In this document: piece after piece, positions 22,030 to 34,078 of the stretch | Layout of the letters: each line of letters starts with the position of its first letter | Numbering within the stretch: the stretch's first letter is position 1 | From: Cryptomeria japonica | Lineage: Eukaryota > Streptophyta > Pinopsida > Cupressales > Cupressaceae | NCBI RefSeq assembly: GCF_030272615.1 | Contig: NC_081415.1 | Location: forward strand, 368,469,667-368,533,666 | Reading direction: 5' to 3' | DNA: 64,000 nucleotides | Made by a program: the position numbers and the translations under genes | Notes under the pieces: generated by a model | Told to the model about the DNA's origin: nothing | Databases searched by the model: none | Seen by the model: only the letters and a program-made list of their open reading frames with translations

Positions 22030-24850
22030 TGCTTGTTGAAACAAGATCAAAATCTAAAAAGATGGCTGAACCAACGTATCAACCCATTGACAACATATCA
22101 AATTCACAATTTCAAACCAGTCAAATAGTACAAATTGAAGGTTCATCAAGCACATCACTACCACCATATGGAACAATTCAACTTGGACCACCTCCATTAT
22201 ATGAACCAGTGTTTGTACCTATGAAACCAGGACATGGGAGTGTTCCACCAACTCCAAGAGGAAATACACCTTTCAATTGGAATCAACCAAGCTTGCAACA
22301 TGAAATACAAACATTGTATGAAGAACAAACCCTCTCACAAGGATTTGGTTCAGATCAAGGCATTCACCAAGAAATGAATCCAAATATCCAACCAAATTCT
22401 TCATCCGATTCCGATGCTTCTGATGATGTTGACATGTTCCTTCAAGATCCAAAGATAACAAAAAAAATGGATAAGTTCTTGAACAAGGTGTTTAAGATGT
22501 TTCCACAAAAGTATCTTAACATGATGAGTAATGTGACCTCTTCAAGTGAGCAAATCAATGTGCAAGAACAACAAGACGGTGAGTTGTTAAGTTTCTCTCC
22601 ACATCCAAATGAAGAAAATTCACAACAAGCAACTCAACCTACCTTGATGAGTAAACATGCTTCAAAGGCATTGACAGTGACTATTCCTCAAAAGTCACCA
22701 TTTGAGACAATAAATAATCCATTATTCAACACAACACCTGTAACACAAGATCAAATAAAGACCACGCAAATATTGACAACTATCCCTCAACAAGAAGTAG
22801 TTCCTTATATGCATAAAATGGGATCAAAATCTAAAATGCAAGAGAGCTTCACAACTGGAATGCCTGATATCACCAATGTCCAAAACAATTCCACGATGTA
22901 ACAAAGTTCTTATGTCCCGTTAAGTTCAATATATTTGCCAAACACTATTGCGACAAATCCTTCGATAATGGCGACACAAAGAGCTACGGATAGTGGTTTG
23001 CACCAACAACAACTATTGCAACAATTGAGTAATACACAAAAGGTACAATCGAATGTGCAAACAAGCAATGTACAACAACAACAATATCGCATTCGACAAC
23101 AAATTGCAGCGCCTTCAGCACCATTACAAGTTAATGCAAACTTGCAACCATCACAATGGATTGGACAAACAACACATCAAGTTAATGCAAGTGCTATACC
23201 CCATCTTAAGGAGAAGCAATGAAAACCACCTAAACAAAGTTTTTTACAAATGATGGGATACGCACCGTGACAACAATTGGCACAAAATCAACAAATTCTG
23301 ATTCGTCATCATCAACAACATGTGCCTCAATATGTGCCAAGGCAAACAAGCTATCATACTTCACAACCACAATTGGCGCCTGTGCAATATCAACAAACTA
23401 CTCAATTGCAATATCAACCTAGGCTACAAGAAGCACAACAACAAGGTCGATATCAAGGCATAGCACAACCATGACAACAAGAGATGTACCAAGAACATTA
23501 TATGACGGAGACACCAAAAATGACCATTTTAGAGTATCAACAATTGATCGGAAATACGATGTATCGACAAAGAGTACCCACTGGGATTAATGATGGACCT
23601 CCAAAATCTAATACAATTGTGCAACAACTTGAGAAGTTGCAACGAAAAGTTGACGCATTAGAAACTAAAGGAACAAAGAAGTTGTATACAGATCAAGATT
23701 TATGTCCTAATCCATTTGACAAGAGTGTATACATGCCTCCATTCCCTAAGCATTTTGAGGCACCTAATTTTGAGAAATATAAAGGGAATGGCAATCCAAA
23801 AGATCACATTCGAGCATTTTTCGTGGCATGTACTGAAGTGAGTTATGAGGAAACATATTTAATGCACTTATTTGCACAAAGTCTCACGGGACAAGCCATG
23901 GATTGGTATTCACATCTGCCAGGAAATATAAAGACTTGGTCGGAATTGGCTCAAAAGTTTTTATCTCATTTCGTGTTCAACATCGACAGTGACGTGACCA
24001 TGTCAGATTTATGCAACACCAAGCAAAAGCAAGGTGAACCATTAGTGACTTTCTTGCAACGATGGCGAAGCTTGTATAGTCGTTCTTCCCTAGATATACC
24101 TGAAGAACAACAAGTGAATCTGTTTATCCAAAATTTAGTCCCAAAAATGATGTATGAACTAAAATTGAAAAGTCCCAGTACTATTGAGAAACTCATTAAG
24201 AAAGGAATGAGCATTGAAACGGCTCTTGTAGCTAAAGGAATTATCAAGCTCAATAAAGACAGTGACAACACAAATTATTCAGGGGACAGAAACAGATTTT
24301 GGTATAAAAATAAGAATGTCACTAATGATGGTGTTGTTGATGCAAGAGCGGTGAATGCAAATCAACCCCCATTCACAATCAAGAAATTGAGCGTTCCTAA
24401 TATGTCAACTATGGAACAAAATCAAACACCAATGAGCAATGTTACTCAACAGCCGCAATACCAACAACATGCTCAACAATACACTCAACAGTATAATCAA
24501 CAACAAGGCCAACAACAAAACCATCAACACAAACCTTTCTGATCAAGGGATGGGCCTCCTCAACAATTTACCCCATTGGGAGAGCCTATTGAATTAGTAA
24601 TGAAGCAATTAATACAAGCAAAATTTATTAAGCTACCAGATATCAAGGCAGAACTAGTGGTAAAACCACATTGGTGGAATGATAATGCATACTGTGAGTA
24701 TCATCGGTCCAAAGGACATAAAATGGCATCATGTTTTCAATTGAAACATATGATTCAAGGTTTATTAGAGCAAGGAATAATTGAGGTAGATCCACCCCAT
24801 GCGACCTCTAACACTGATCATTCTATTTTCAAAACTCCTTTGCTTGATCA
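22030..24850 (+). pseudogene. gag: Element D gag
   Basis: The ATG at 22030 (MLVETRSKSKKMAEP) opens a frame that runs unshifted to about 25535. Order: a disordered N-terminus; a Gln-rich stretch (about 22960-23475, many CAA codons); a capsid of the retrotrans_gag type at about 23700-24290, with PPFPKHFEAPNFEKYKGNGN, GQAMDWYSHL and FLQRWRSLY; a second Gln-rich stretch (about 24440-24540); and a knuckle-like CEYHRSKGHKMASC near 24690. In-frame stops at 22899, 23220, 23268, 23472 and 24540 are TAA or TGA before or at Gln/Arg-like positions, as expected from C-to-T decay. It would form the virus-like particle core. The frame continues into protease without a stop of its own. Confidence 0.85.
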
Positions 24851-26770
24851 TGACAAGGGTAAAGCATCCTCTTCCAACTCTGCCCAAACAACAAATTATG
24901 CGAATACTGGTTATAACAATGTCATCAATTGTTTCAGAGTGTCAAATGAGTATGTTTCCACCCTAAGAATAAAGGGACAAGATCCCTCTTACGCGGTCAC
25001 CACTTGTCGATCTAAAATAGTCCTGAAAGGAGGTCCTGCAGCTCCTTCCAAACCAACTCCTGCAAGCCAGTATAATCTCTTGGATCATCTAGGAAAGACA
25101 CCTGCACAAATATCAATCCTTGAGTTGTTGAAAATGTCTCCCATGCATCGTGCAGTCCTGGATAAAGCTTTAATTGAGTCCACTATCTCGACAGATATTG
25201 ATGTTGACCAGTTTCAAGCCCGGATTGGACATCTAGCTGTTTCCCAAAATGTCACATTTTCTGATAATGATATCTCACCTGATAAGCTCCCTCATAACGA
25301 TCCTTTACACCTTGAAGTCTTTGTCCATAATTGCAAAATACGACGAGTCTTGATAGATGGCGGAGTGGGTCTTAATATTTGTATCTTGAGAGTGGTCATT
25401 GGCCTTGGATATACAGAAAATGATATTGATGCTTCCAGAAGAATAACAATAAAAGCATATGATGATGCTGAGCGCCCATCCAAAGGGATAATTACATTGC
25501 CTATCAGAGTCGGTCCAGTGATAAAAACACTTTCTTGCAGGTCTTGGACCTTGATCTCCCTTACAATATGATTCTTAGCCGTCCATGGATCCATACAATG
25601 AAAGCAGTTCCATCCACCTATCATCAATGTTTAAAATATCCTTACAATGGAACTGAGATAACAATTCCAGGAGATCCTAATCCATTTCAATTTTGTGCTA
25701 CTCTAAAGGATACCCCTCAGTAGCAAGTCCCAGTCAATAGAGAGGCCAAACCACATAGCTATGTGGATCCTAATGAATTGTTAGATGTTGTCAAAGGAAA
25801 ATTGAAAATACAGGATCAAGGATGCGAAGAATATTCAATGGATCAAACATTCCTCATCGGGAATTTACCAATATCTCCAAAATCATATGGCAAACCACAT
25901 TTATTACAAAAGGAACCTAAGGTGGTTATTCAATATCAGCCTCCCACCACATTTACAAGATGGGGTGAACTTGAAAAAGAAACTTTAGATGATGATGTCA
26001 TAGATTGGCTTTACAAAGATCCAACTGAGAGCCCACCTGTCAGGTTGCCAGTGGAATGATACGGCAAAGGATTTACTATGCTGCAAAAGAAAGGATATGA
26101 CAGCTGCAGTGGCTTAGGCCTGAACAACAATGGAAGGCTAGAACCTGTTATACCCAAGATGCAACCTTCGACTTTAGGGTTAGGTTTTGTACCGTTGTGA
26201 ATTGGACCCTCATCTTCCAAAGTGCCCACATGTAGAAAAGGGCATGACTCTAATGATGAAATAACACCTGAGGATACTTGACCCAAAACTGATTCCAATG
26301 AATGGGAGTGGAGTTCTTGTTCTTCTAGCTCCTATGCCCTCGACAATATTTTCATTGACCTTGATAATTTGCCTATGGAAGAGAAACATGAAATAACTCC
26401 TCTTCCTAAAACATATCCTCATGCTTGGATAGAGTCATTCTGGGATCCAAGCTCCGAATCAGATACAAGCAGTTTGGATAGTGACACCATAGATGTTTAC
26501 ATCTTTACCATATCATCCCTTTCTCTCCTTACAACCGATGATGACATGCCCCTCATCTATCCCCGGCTTATCCAACATGACCAACAAGAACCACTCACAT
26601 TGGACTGTTTTCAAAATGACGAAGCAATTGCAGAATTCCTTAGATTATGGGAAGGCATGCCACAAGGTGATCATAAGGTAGGATTTGCTATCGATTTGGA
26701 TTCTACAGCATATTTTGGGGAGTCAACTCCCTCTTCTAGTCATCAAAATGAAAAAAAAAAGGAACAGTAA
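24851..26770 (+). pseudogene. pol: Element D protease and G-patch region
   Basis: The protease domain is at about 25290-25720. Its active-site region reads VLIDGGVGLNIC, the DGG form usual in this lineage, followed after a frameshift near 25535 by ILSRPWIHTMKAVPSTYHQC. Downstream, at 26060-26200, a glycine-rich segment matches the G-patch pattern (YGKGFTMLQKKGYDSCSGLG, then nGrLEPVIP and LGLGF), a nucleic-acid-binding module. An acidic Ser/Asp-rich linker follows (26369-26770). Stops at 25721, 26057, 26198 and 26279 and an A-run near 26752, where the frame changes again, show decay. G-patches attached to retroelement proteases are known from betaretroviruses and some plant gypsy elements. Confidence 0.78.
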
Positions 26771-26779
26771 AAAATCAAA

Positions 26780-28395
26780 AGAACAGATCTTTGAGTGAAA
26801 ACCATAAGGCACTCTTTGATCATACAAAAGTAAAAACAAAAGACATACCTGCGGGTGAAAACCTCTCAAAGGCGCCCAAAGGTGGAAGAGTGGACATACC
26901 CCTATCCAGTCAGGACAAATCAACATTGCTGGTGGAAATGACTGAGGAAATTAATTTGGGTACACCTGACAACCCTAACGTCATTCATTTTGCTGCTTCT
27001 CTATCAAAATAGCAAAAGATAGATTTTGTCAATTTCTTTCTTGAGAAGAAGATCAGCTTTGCATGGTCCTATGCAGATATGCCTGGCCTTGATCCAGAAT
27101 TAGTCCTTCATCATTTGCCATTGAAAGCCGATGCCAAGCCTGTCAAACAAAAACTTTGAAAGATGCATCCCCAGGTGGCTCTTTTGGTCAAGGTGGAACT
27201 GAAAAAATTACTGGATGTGGGCTTCATTAGACCCATTGATTATGCAGACTGGATTTCAAATTTAGTACCAGTTAGCAAAGTAACTGGGGGCATCAGAATC
27301 TATACAGATTTTAGGGATCTCAATAAAGCATGCCCTAAAGATGACTTTCCACTGCCAAACATAGACATCATAGTGGACATGACTACTGGATATGAGATGC
27401 TGTCATTGATGGATGGTTTCTCTGGCTATAACCAAATTCACATTGCTCCTGAAGATCAGCATAAGACTGCATTCACATGTGCTTGGGGTACTTATTGCTG
27501 GAATGTGATGCCCTTTGGTCTTAAAAATGCAGGCACAACATATCAAAGAGCAATGATGACAATTTTTCATGATTTCATGCATACTTTGATGGAGGACTAT
27601 GTTGATGACTTGTTATGCAAATCTGTCACAAGAGATAGTCATCTAGCCATCCTGGGCCCGATCTTTCACCGAATGGAGACATACAAGCTTAGACTCAATC
27701 CAAAGAAGTGTGTCTTTGGTGTCACAGTTGGCAAATTACTAGGGTACATTGTTTCTCATAGAGGCATTGAGGTTGACCCTGCCAAGGTTAAAGCAATAAT
27801 GGATATGCCTCCACCTTCAAATCTTCGACAATTAAGAAGTCTACAAGGAAAGCTACAATCAATCTGTTGCTTCATAGCTCAGTTGGCAGAAAAATGTCAT
27901 CCATTCCAGCATCTACTACATAAAGGTGTCGCTTTTAAATGGACTGAGCAATGTCAATCAGCCTTTCAAGCTTTCAAAAAATATTTGCTGTCGCCACCTA
28001 TCCTAATGCCTCCTATAGAAGGAAAGCCATTTTTATTGTATATTTCTGCAACTGAAACGGCATTAGGAGTTCTCTTGGCCCAACAAGATGAGAATGGCAA
28101 AGAGTGAGCTATTTACTATATCAGCCGGACACTGGTAGGTTATGAGCTAAATTATTCAACTATTGAAAGGGCATGCTTAGCAGTGGTATTTGCAACACAA
28201 AAGCTTCGACATTATATGTTAAGTCACCAAACATTGTTGGTTGCAAAAATTGATCCCTTAAAATACTTGCTTAGCCGAGCAGCTTTGATGGGTCACCTAG
28301 CAAAGTGGGTCATGATTCTCAGTGAATTTGACATTGAGTATATGGAGCGAAAGGCGATAAAAGGACAAGTCATAGCAGATCAACTTGCAGAGGCT
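26780..28395 (+). pseudogene. pol: Element D reverse transcriptase and first RNase H
   Basis: One frame runs from about 26791 to the integrase end. RT lies at about 27160-27640, with TDFRDLNKACPKDDFPLPNI, MDGFSGYNQIHIAPEDQ, VMPFGLKNAGTTYQRAM and an intact YVDD near 27600. A tether follows, and RNase H 1 lies at about 27940-28390 (FLLYISATETALGVLLAQQ, then SRTLVGYELNYSTIE). The position of the first catalytic Asp holds Ser or Ala, as in other Tat elements, where this domain is thought to be inactive. Stops at 27010, 27157 and 28105 interrupt it. RT itself is otherwise well preserved. Confidence 0.87.
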
Positions 28396-28459
28396 CCTAT
28401 TTCTGATGATCATCCCATATTGACCGATTTTCTAGATGAATCAGTCTTTATTCTCACAT

Positions 28460-28880
28460 CTTCTAATGAATGGAAGTTATACTTTGATGGGTCCCATACC
28501 AAGTTCGGGTCCGGAGCCGACATCTTATTTGTCACCCCTCAAGGTGATGCTATTCCCAAGTCCTACAGAATAACTTTTCATTGTACCAATAACATTGCAG
28601 AGTATGAAGCACTGGTTACAAGACTCCGAGTAGCAATCCACTAGAACATCACGCATTTGCAAGTCTATGGAGATTCTCAATTAGTCATCCGCCAAGTGAA
28701 TGATGACTATGAAACAAAAGTTGAAAATCTTATTCCCTATAAGCATATGGTAGATTTCTTCAAGACCAAGTTCACAGCTATCCATTTCAATCAAGTTCCA
28801 AGAATGCAAAACAAGTCGGCAGATGTGATGGCTACGATTGCTTCCATGTTGAATATGCCCCACAATATGGACAAATGTGA
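28460..28880 (+). pseudogene. pol: Element D second, archaeal-type RNase H
   Basis: It lies directly after the degenerate RNase H 1. Catalytic residues are visible: Asp in WKLYFDGSHTKFGSG, Glu in NNIAEYEALV, Asp in QVYGDSQLVIRQV and Asp in NKSADVMA. All four acidic positions are kept. The only break is a TAG at 28642. This extra RNase H is the diagnostic domain of the Tat lineage and probably takes over RNA removal from the inactive first RNase H. Confidence 0.87.
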
Positions 28881-28979
28881 ATTTTTAGTCGAACAGTTGC
28901 TGGTTCCTTCTTTTGACATTCCGACAGCAGATGTGATGTGCGTTCTTGTTGGTCCCAACTCCCCGTGGTACAATGATGT

Positions 28980-30225
28980 ATATCAATATTTGAAATCCCA
29001 AACCTTACCACCCAACCTTTCCACTAACCAACACCGAGCCTTTATCCGACAGACAGCCAAATATGTCATCATCGCCGACACCCTTTACCATCGTTCCTTT
29101 GACCATACCCTCCTTAGGTGTTTGGATTCTGATGAAGCACAAATGACTTTACACGAGGTTCACGATGGTATATGCGGGGGCCATTTCAATGGTTTGAGCT
29201 TAGCCAAAAAGTTGATTCGTGCTGGGTATTATTGGCCTACTCTGGAAAAAGATGTTCATGATTTTGTTAAGAAGTGCTACAAGTGCCAGATCCATGGAAA
29301 TAACATTCATGCACCAGCCCAAGAGCTTCATTCTGTCATATCTCCATGGCCCTTTTCTCAATGGGGATTGGATCTTATTGGCAAAATTCACCCGACATCT
29401 GCAAATGGACACAAGTTTATCATTATAGCCACAGAGTATTTTACAAAATGGATCAAGGCTATCCCCATGACCTATATCACTGGTGTGCAAATTTCAAAAT
29501 TCCTATTGAATTATATCATATGCCAGTATGGGGTTCCTCTTTCCATAGTCACTGATAATGGTCGCCCCTTCAAGAATAAAGATGTCAAGGAACTTTATGA
29601 AAAGTTTCATATCCAACACCGTTTCTCTAGTCCATACTATCCATAGGGGAATGGTCAAGCTGAAGCATCCAATAAAACCATTATCAAGATCCTGAAAAAG
29701 GTTGTCAATGACGCTGGTCGAGATTGGCATGTTCAGTTGAATCCAGCACTATGGGCTTATCGCACTTCTATCCGCACACCTACTGGCACAACACCTTATT
29801 CCTTGGTGTATGGTGCAGAAGCCATTTTACCTTTGGAAGTGGAGATTCCTTCCTTGTGTGTTTCCTTGCAACACCTGATTGATGATGAGACACACAGAGT
29901 CTCTCGGTTGCATCAACTTGAGATGCTAGATGAGAAACGTCAGACAACCCTGACACATTTGCAAGCATATCAAAACCGTCTCCGTCGTTCTTATTATAAG
30001 AAGGTCAAAGGGTGACACTTCGAAGTGGGAGATCTGGTTTTAAAGGCAAACCCCAAGAATGCACAGTCTACTGACATCATCAAAGGCAAGTTTGAACCTA
30101 ATTGGGTTGAGCCTTTCATAGTAACTGCAACATATGGCTCGGGGGCATATCAGCTTGCCACCCCAGAAGGTGAACCTCTGTCTGATCCTATAAACAACAT
30201 GCATCTTCGCAAGTACTGGGCATAA
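28980..30225 (+). pseudogene. pol: Element D integrase
   Basis: The HHCC zinc domain lies at about 29150-29290 (HEVHDGICGGHFNGL then CYKCQ). In the catalytic core, Asp is in WGLDLIGKI near 29365, Asp in TDNGRPFKN near 29551 and Glu in GQAEASNKT near 29660. C-terminal text includes WAYRTSIRTPTGTTPYSLVYG, GDLVLKANP and a final LRKYWA before TAA at 30223. TAG at 29644 (a CAG-like position just before GNGQAE) and TGA at 30013 are the only breaks. All three DDE residues are present. No chromodomain follows. Confidence 0.87.
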
Positions 30226-31953
30226 TTTTCTATTAGCACTTCTTCAAATATGATCCTGAAAAAATACAAAAAAAAGTGAAAAAAGGAAAATACAAAAAAA
30301 GTAAAAAAAGCAAAATACAAAAAAAAAAAAAAGAGCAAAGAAAAATGATTCGCTCTCTAGTGAAAACCTGGCAAACAGGCGCTTTGGGCAAGTACCATGG
30401 TGAAAACCTGGCAATCAGGTGCCATGAGTAATGAGATTATTGCTCTGTCATCTGTCATGACCTCTAGCTATTCTTTCTCTTGGCTAGTTTATCATGTCTA
30501 TCTTCGTCTTGCCCAATGTTCTATTCCAGGCCTGTTATGGTCAACATCATTGTCTTGCATACTCCGTTTCTTGTGCATACATTCTGGTCCTGGCCTCTAT
30601 ATCTATGTCTTTCGGATGTGCATTAGGTGCGTTCCCTTTGTCATGATCAATCATTGGTGCTTTTGAAATTGAAAAAATGTCCTGAAGAAATCTCTTAAAA
30701 ATTGCAAAATGTCTTGAAATAATCCCTAAAAATAAAAAAATGTCCTGAAAAATTCTCTTAAAAAATGAAAAAAGTCCTAAAAAAATTTCTTAAAAATTGA
30801 AAAATGTCCTGAGAAAATCCCTAAAAAAGTCATATAAAGTCCTGAAAAAATGAACAAATTTTTTTTTCAAAACATTAAAATCCAAAAAACAAGCATTTTG
30901 CAATAAATGATCCCTTTTGTGCATAAGACAAATCATTGAGTATACATCCAATGACACGTAATCCAACACTGTGTTTTAATGAAATCATGCGTAAATAGAT
31001 AAACTCTTTCAATCAAACCAGCCATTCAAACTGATCAACAAAGTGTCATATCAATCAACCTCAAAATCAATTCGTCCTTGGCACACTATCATGGGTCTTA
31101 TACAGGGTGTGGTATACTCGAAACCAGACTGTGTCCTGTCTTAGACGGGGTACCGCATGTCCTGAAACCAGACAACATGATCGTCCTATCAGCATTTTCA
31201 ACTTTTGACAATGAAGATCAAGATGTTTGTTTGATTTGTTGAAATTTGTGCATCTTATCTTTTAATTGATTTATCTTCGGTCATGTTCCTATGTTGCTTG
31301 ATGATGTCACTGAGTGATTTAGAGTGACCAGGATGGTTCATAATCTCTTTTCTTTTTGTTGTGATTGTTGTTTGTTTGTGCTGTGTCTATCTTTTGCAAA
31401 AAGGTTTGCATTTCAGCTCTGGCCTTCACTGCCATGATGCTACACATCCATTTTGCTACATTAAAATAAAGGTTCTCACCTACAAAGTGCATTACTGAAA
31501 GCAAGTTTTTCTTCATCTCTAACTGTCCTCCGTCTCATTTTCTTCTTGCTAACATTTCTTCCATTAGTTCGAATAGTTAGTTCGGTCTAGTGCTCTGATA
31601 TGTTGCATCTTGCATCCATTTGGTTAGTACATTTGCATCACATTGAGCACCACATCAAGCATTTTATCCCTTTTCATATTCTCAATGCATCAAAAACACA
31701 TTAAAAAAAAAAAAACATTCATATATGTTCCACAATGGTATATAAACAGTGCATAAGTCATTCATACATGAAAAATATAGCTATCAGTCATAACACATTG
31801 CATCCCATCATATCGATGCATATCATATCATATGTCACAATAATATCAGAGTACAAAATTGGACTGTCTGTCCTAAGTATGGCCCGCAGGCTGACTACAA
31901 AATGTCAAACTACATAAATGTCCACTATCTGTCATAACGAGCACGTGCCTCTG
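30226..31953 (+). other. Element D 3' untranslated region with two repeat blocks
   Basis: No sense ORF is seen. At 30356-30425 a unit beginning GTGAAAACCTGGCAAWCAGG occurs twice in tandem (about 40 bases apart). At 30664-30860 a purine-rich unit of about 32 bases (AAAATGTCCTGAAAAAATC, then CYTAAAAA) occurs about six times with changes. A-rich runs lie at 30260-30345. A further motif with GAAACCAGAC and TGTCCTG occurs twice near 31120-31170. Confidence 0.65.
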
Positions 31954-33762
31954 TCACTGGGTGCTCCCTCTATCCTCCTCATCCCTGCCATGTCTCGCAG
32001 ATGATGTCCCTCCTGGTCCTGGCTGTGGTGGTCTCATAGGTCCACTCACCCCAATGCTGCTCAATGACCTCTGAGAGCGTGCCCTACTCTCTGTCCTCGA
32101 TCGTGTCCGATATGATGCTGCTCTCTGCTCTAGTGGGACTGCGCTCTCATATAGTGTCCTCCAATGGCATATATCCTCTCCAGTCTCTACCAACATCTGT
32201 GCCATCTCGCGTGCACTGACATCCCGAATCGACCCAATATACTCAGTGACTCTTTGTTCCTCTCGCTGTGCCTGAGCAATTGCTGCATCTCGAGCCCCTG
32301 TGAGTCTGGATATCTCCGCTCTGAACTGATCTTGCTGTCTCTCTAATGTCACAATGTGATCCTGCTAACTCGTTATGATAGCCCTGCACATCTCCATCTC
32401 CTCTGTCCTAGCTGTCTCCGACTCTATGGGTATATCCTGCAATGCCTCCTGCTGACCTGAATCTGGCTCATCCTTGTCATCCCCATCCTCATCTCCATCC
32501 TCATCATCCCCACCCTCATCTCCATCCTCATCCTCCCCATCATCCTCATCCCTACCCTCATCCTCCTCGTCCTCATCATCTCCCTCCTCCTCTCCTATGA
32601 GTGGGAAGTCCTCCTATCACCTAGGTACTGGAATATTTGGATCTGTCAATGGCACTGGCCGTAGTCGTGCAAACCATCTCTCATACTCCTCTATCATCCC
32701 GGCATCGACCACATCTGATCTCTAATCCCACTGTCTCTGCTGTAGCTGTGAGAAGTCAGCATATGCTATGTGTGGTTGAATCATACTCCCCCACTGACTC
32801 ATCTCTCTGTGAGATCGGGCAAAATGTGCAGTCCTCCTAGGTACATCCTGCCTCTCTCCAAACTATTGTCTAACTCTCTCTGGCAGGTACAACTCAATCA
32901 CTCTCTAGCGATTCACTGGTCACCCAATCAGGTACCTCTCCTGTCTGCAATATGGAAGCTCATCACTATCATCTGACCATCCGGGGCAATCACGATATGG
33001 CCTCCATGTGAACTCTCTCAGTCTGTCTAGCTCATGTCGCCAATATAATATGTATCCAAAAGGACCCTGTCTCAGTACTCCACCATAGCAGTACACATAT
33101 GGTCGATGTGGTACTACCTGTCTCTTTGTAATCGGTCGACATATGGCTATGTGCTCAAATGCCCATACCTGTAGCAATGTGACTCCACAGCTCAAAGTCT
33201 GAACTCCTTGATATGCTATCTGATGCAACTGAAAATATAGCATAGCAAGTACACATGGTCCCCATGCGTAGACTGTCCCCTCTGTCGCCATCTGCTCTAG
33301 CACTCTTCCCCATCCAATAGGGAATCCATGTCCTTGTCTGTCCCCTACTAGTAGACATGCTATCACCACTGCTATCACCACACATCGCCGATCATACTCT
33401 AATGCCATAGTCTCCCAGCCAATCTCCCTCTCTACGATATCCAGATCATCTGCGTCGCACTCAAATAATCTGCACAATGCGTCTCTCCCTTTCACTGGGT
33501 CATACTCTATCATCTCTCCATGAATCAGAATGTGGAGGATATGCCATACATCCTCTAGTGTCACAGTCGCCTCTCCAGTCACCAGATGGAAGGAGGAGGT
33601 CTCCGAATGCCATCGCTCTGCCAATGCGGTCAGCAGTCCTGTGTTTGCCCTAATCTCGGGTATGAACGTGATATAGTATATCCAAAGTCCTGCTAATGTA
33701 TCTCTGTCTGTGCTCCTGAGTCTATGTTGTAGCATGAAGTAGTCAGGTTGGTTCTCCCGCAT
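31954..33762 (-). pseudogene. Antisense ORF of element D: plant-mobile-domain-like protein
   Basis: On the minus strand a single reading frame of about 603 codons runs from ATG 33762 to the stop at 31954, against the direction of gag-pol. The first 281 codons (33762-32920) are open. They show the plant mobile domain pattern: LLTALAERWHSETSSFHLV, then GEATVTLEDVWHILHILIHG (about residues 45-85), and later FGYILYWRHELDRL. Stops follow at 32917, 32902, 32857, 32725, 32614 and 32611. After the domain come a long Asp/Glu/Gly tract (about 32605-32460), a coiled coil (RQQDQFRAEISRLTGARDAA) and an Arg/Ser-rich tail. In host genes such as MAIN and MAIL1 this domain acts in silencing and genome stability. 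Its role in retrotransposons is unknown. The start is the first ATG of the open segment; a stop lies 15 bases upstream of it. Confidence 0.78.
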
Positions 33763-33961
33763 GATCAATGGATACTGTCAACTCTGCATCACAATTGGGG
33801 CACATTTTGTCCATTTTAGGGTTTTCTCCTATGGGTTGCATTTCCTCATTTTCATGTCCACATCAGGGTGTTTTTCATCTATTCTGACTTATCCTCCCTT
33901 ATCCCCCCCTTTTCGGATCATTCGCATGTCATTTTGGACCAAAATTGAGTTCCCAATGCAC

Positions 33962-34078
33962 AACTGCGCCTGTGTCAAGGAACCTACACCTGTGTCATGT
34001 AACCTATGCCTGTGTACCCTACACAAGTGCAGAAGACCTCACACAAGCGGAGTATTCGCCCTACACAAGCGCAAAAGT
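33962..34078 (+). repeat. Second CCTGTGT block of element D, with inverted copies
   Basis: Three direct units (CTGCGCCTGTGTCAAGGAAC, CTACACCTGTGTCATGTAAC, CTATGCCTGTGTACC) are followed by three inverted ones (ACACAAGTGCAG, ACACAAGCGGAG, ACACAAGCGCAAAAG). The block lies about 200 bases upstream of the antisense ORF start and is related to the direct array at 20024-20144. Confidence 0.75.

Noticed and set aside
32474-32725. Plus-strand Ser/Pro-rich ORF
   Set aside because: It is the complement of the Asp/Glu-rich tract of the antisense PMD-like ORF. Its composition is explained by GAT/GAG/GAC codons read backwards.
32920-33762. PMD ORF as a host gene (MAIN/MAIL family)
   Set aside because: It lies between integrase and PPT of a retrotransposon with both LTRs and has several in-frame stops further on. 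An element-borne ORF is the simpler reading.
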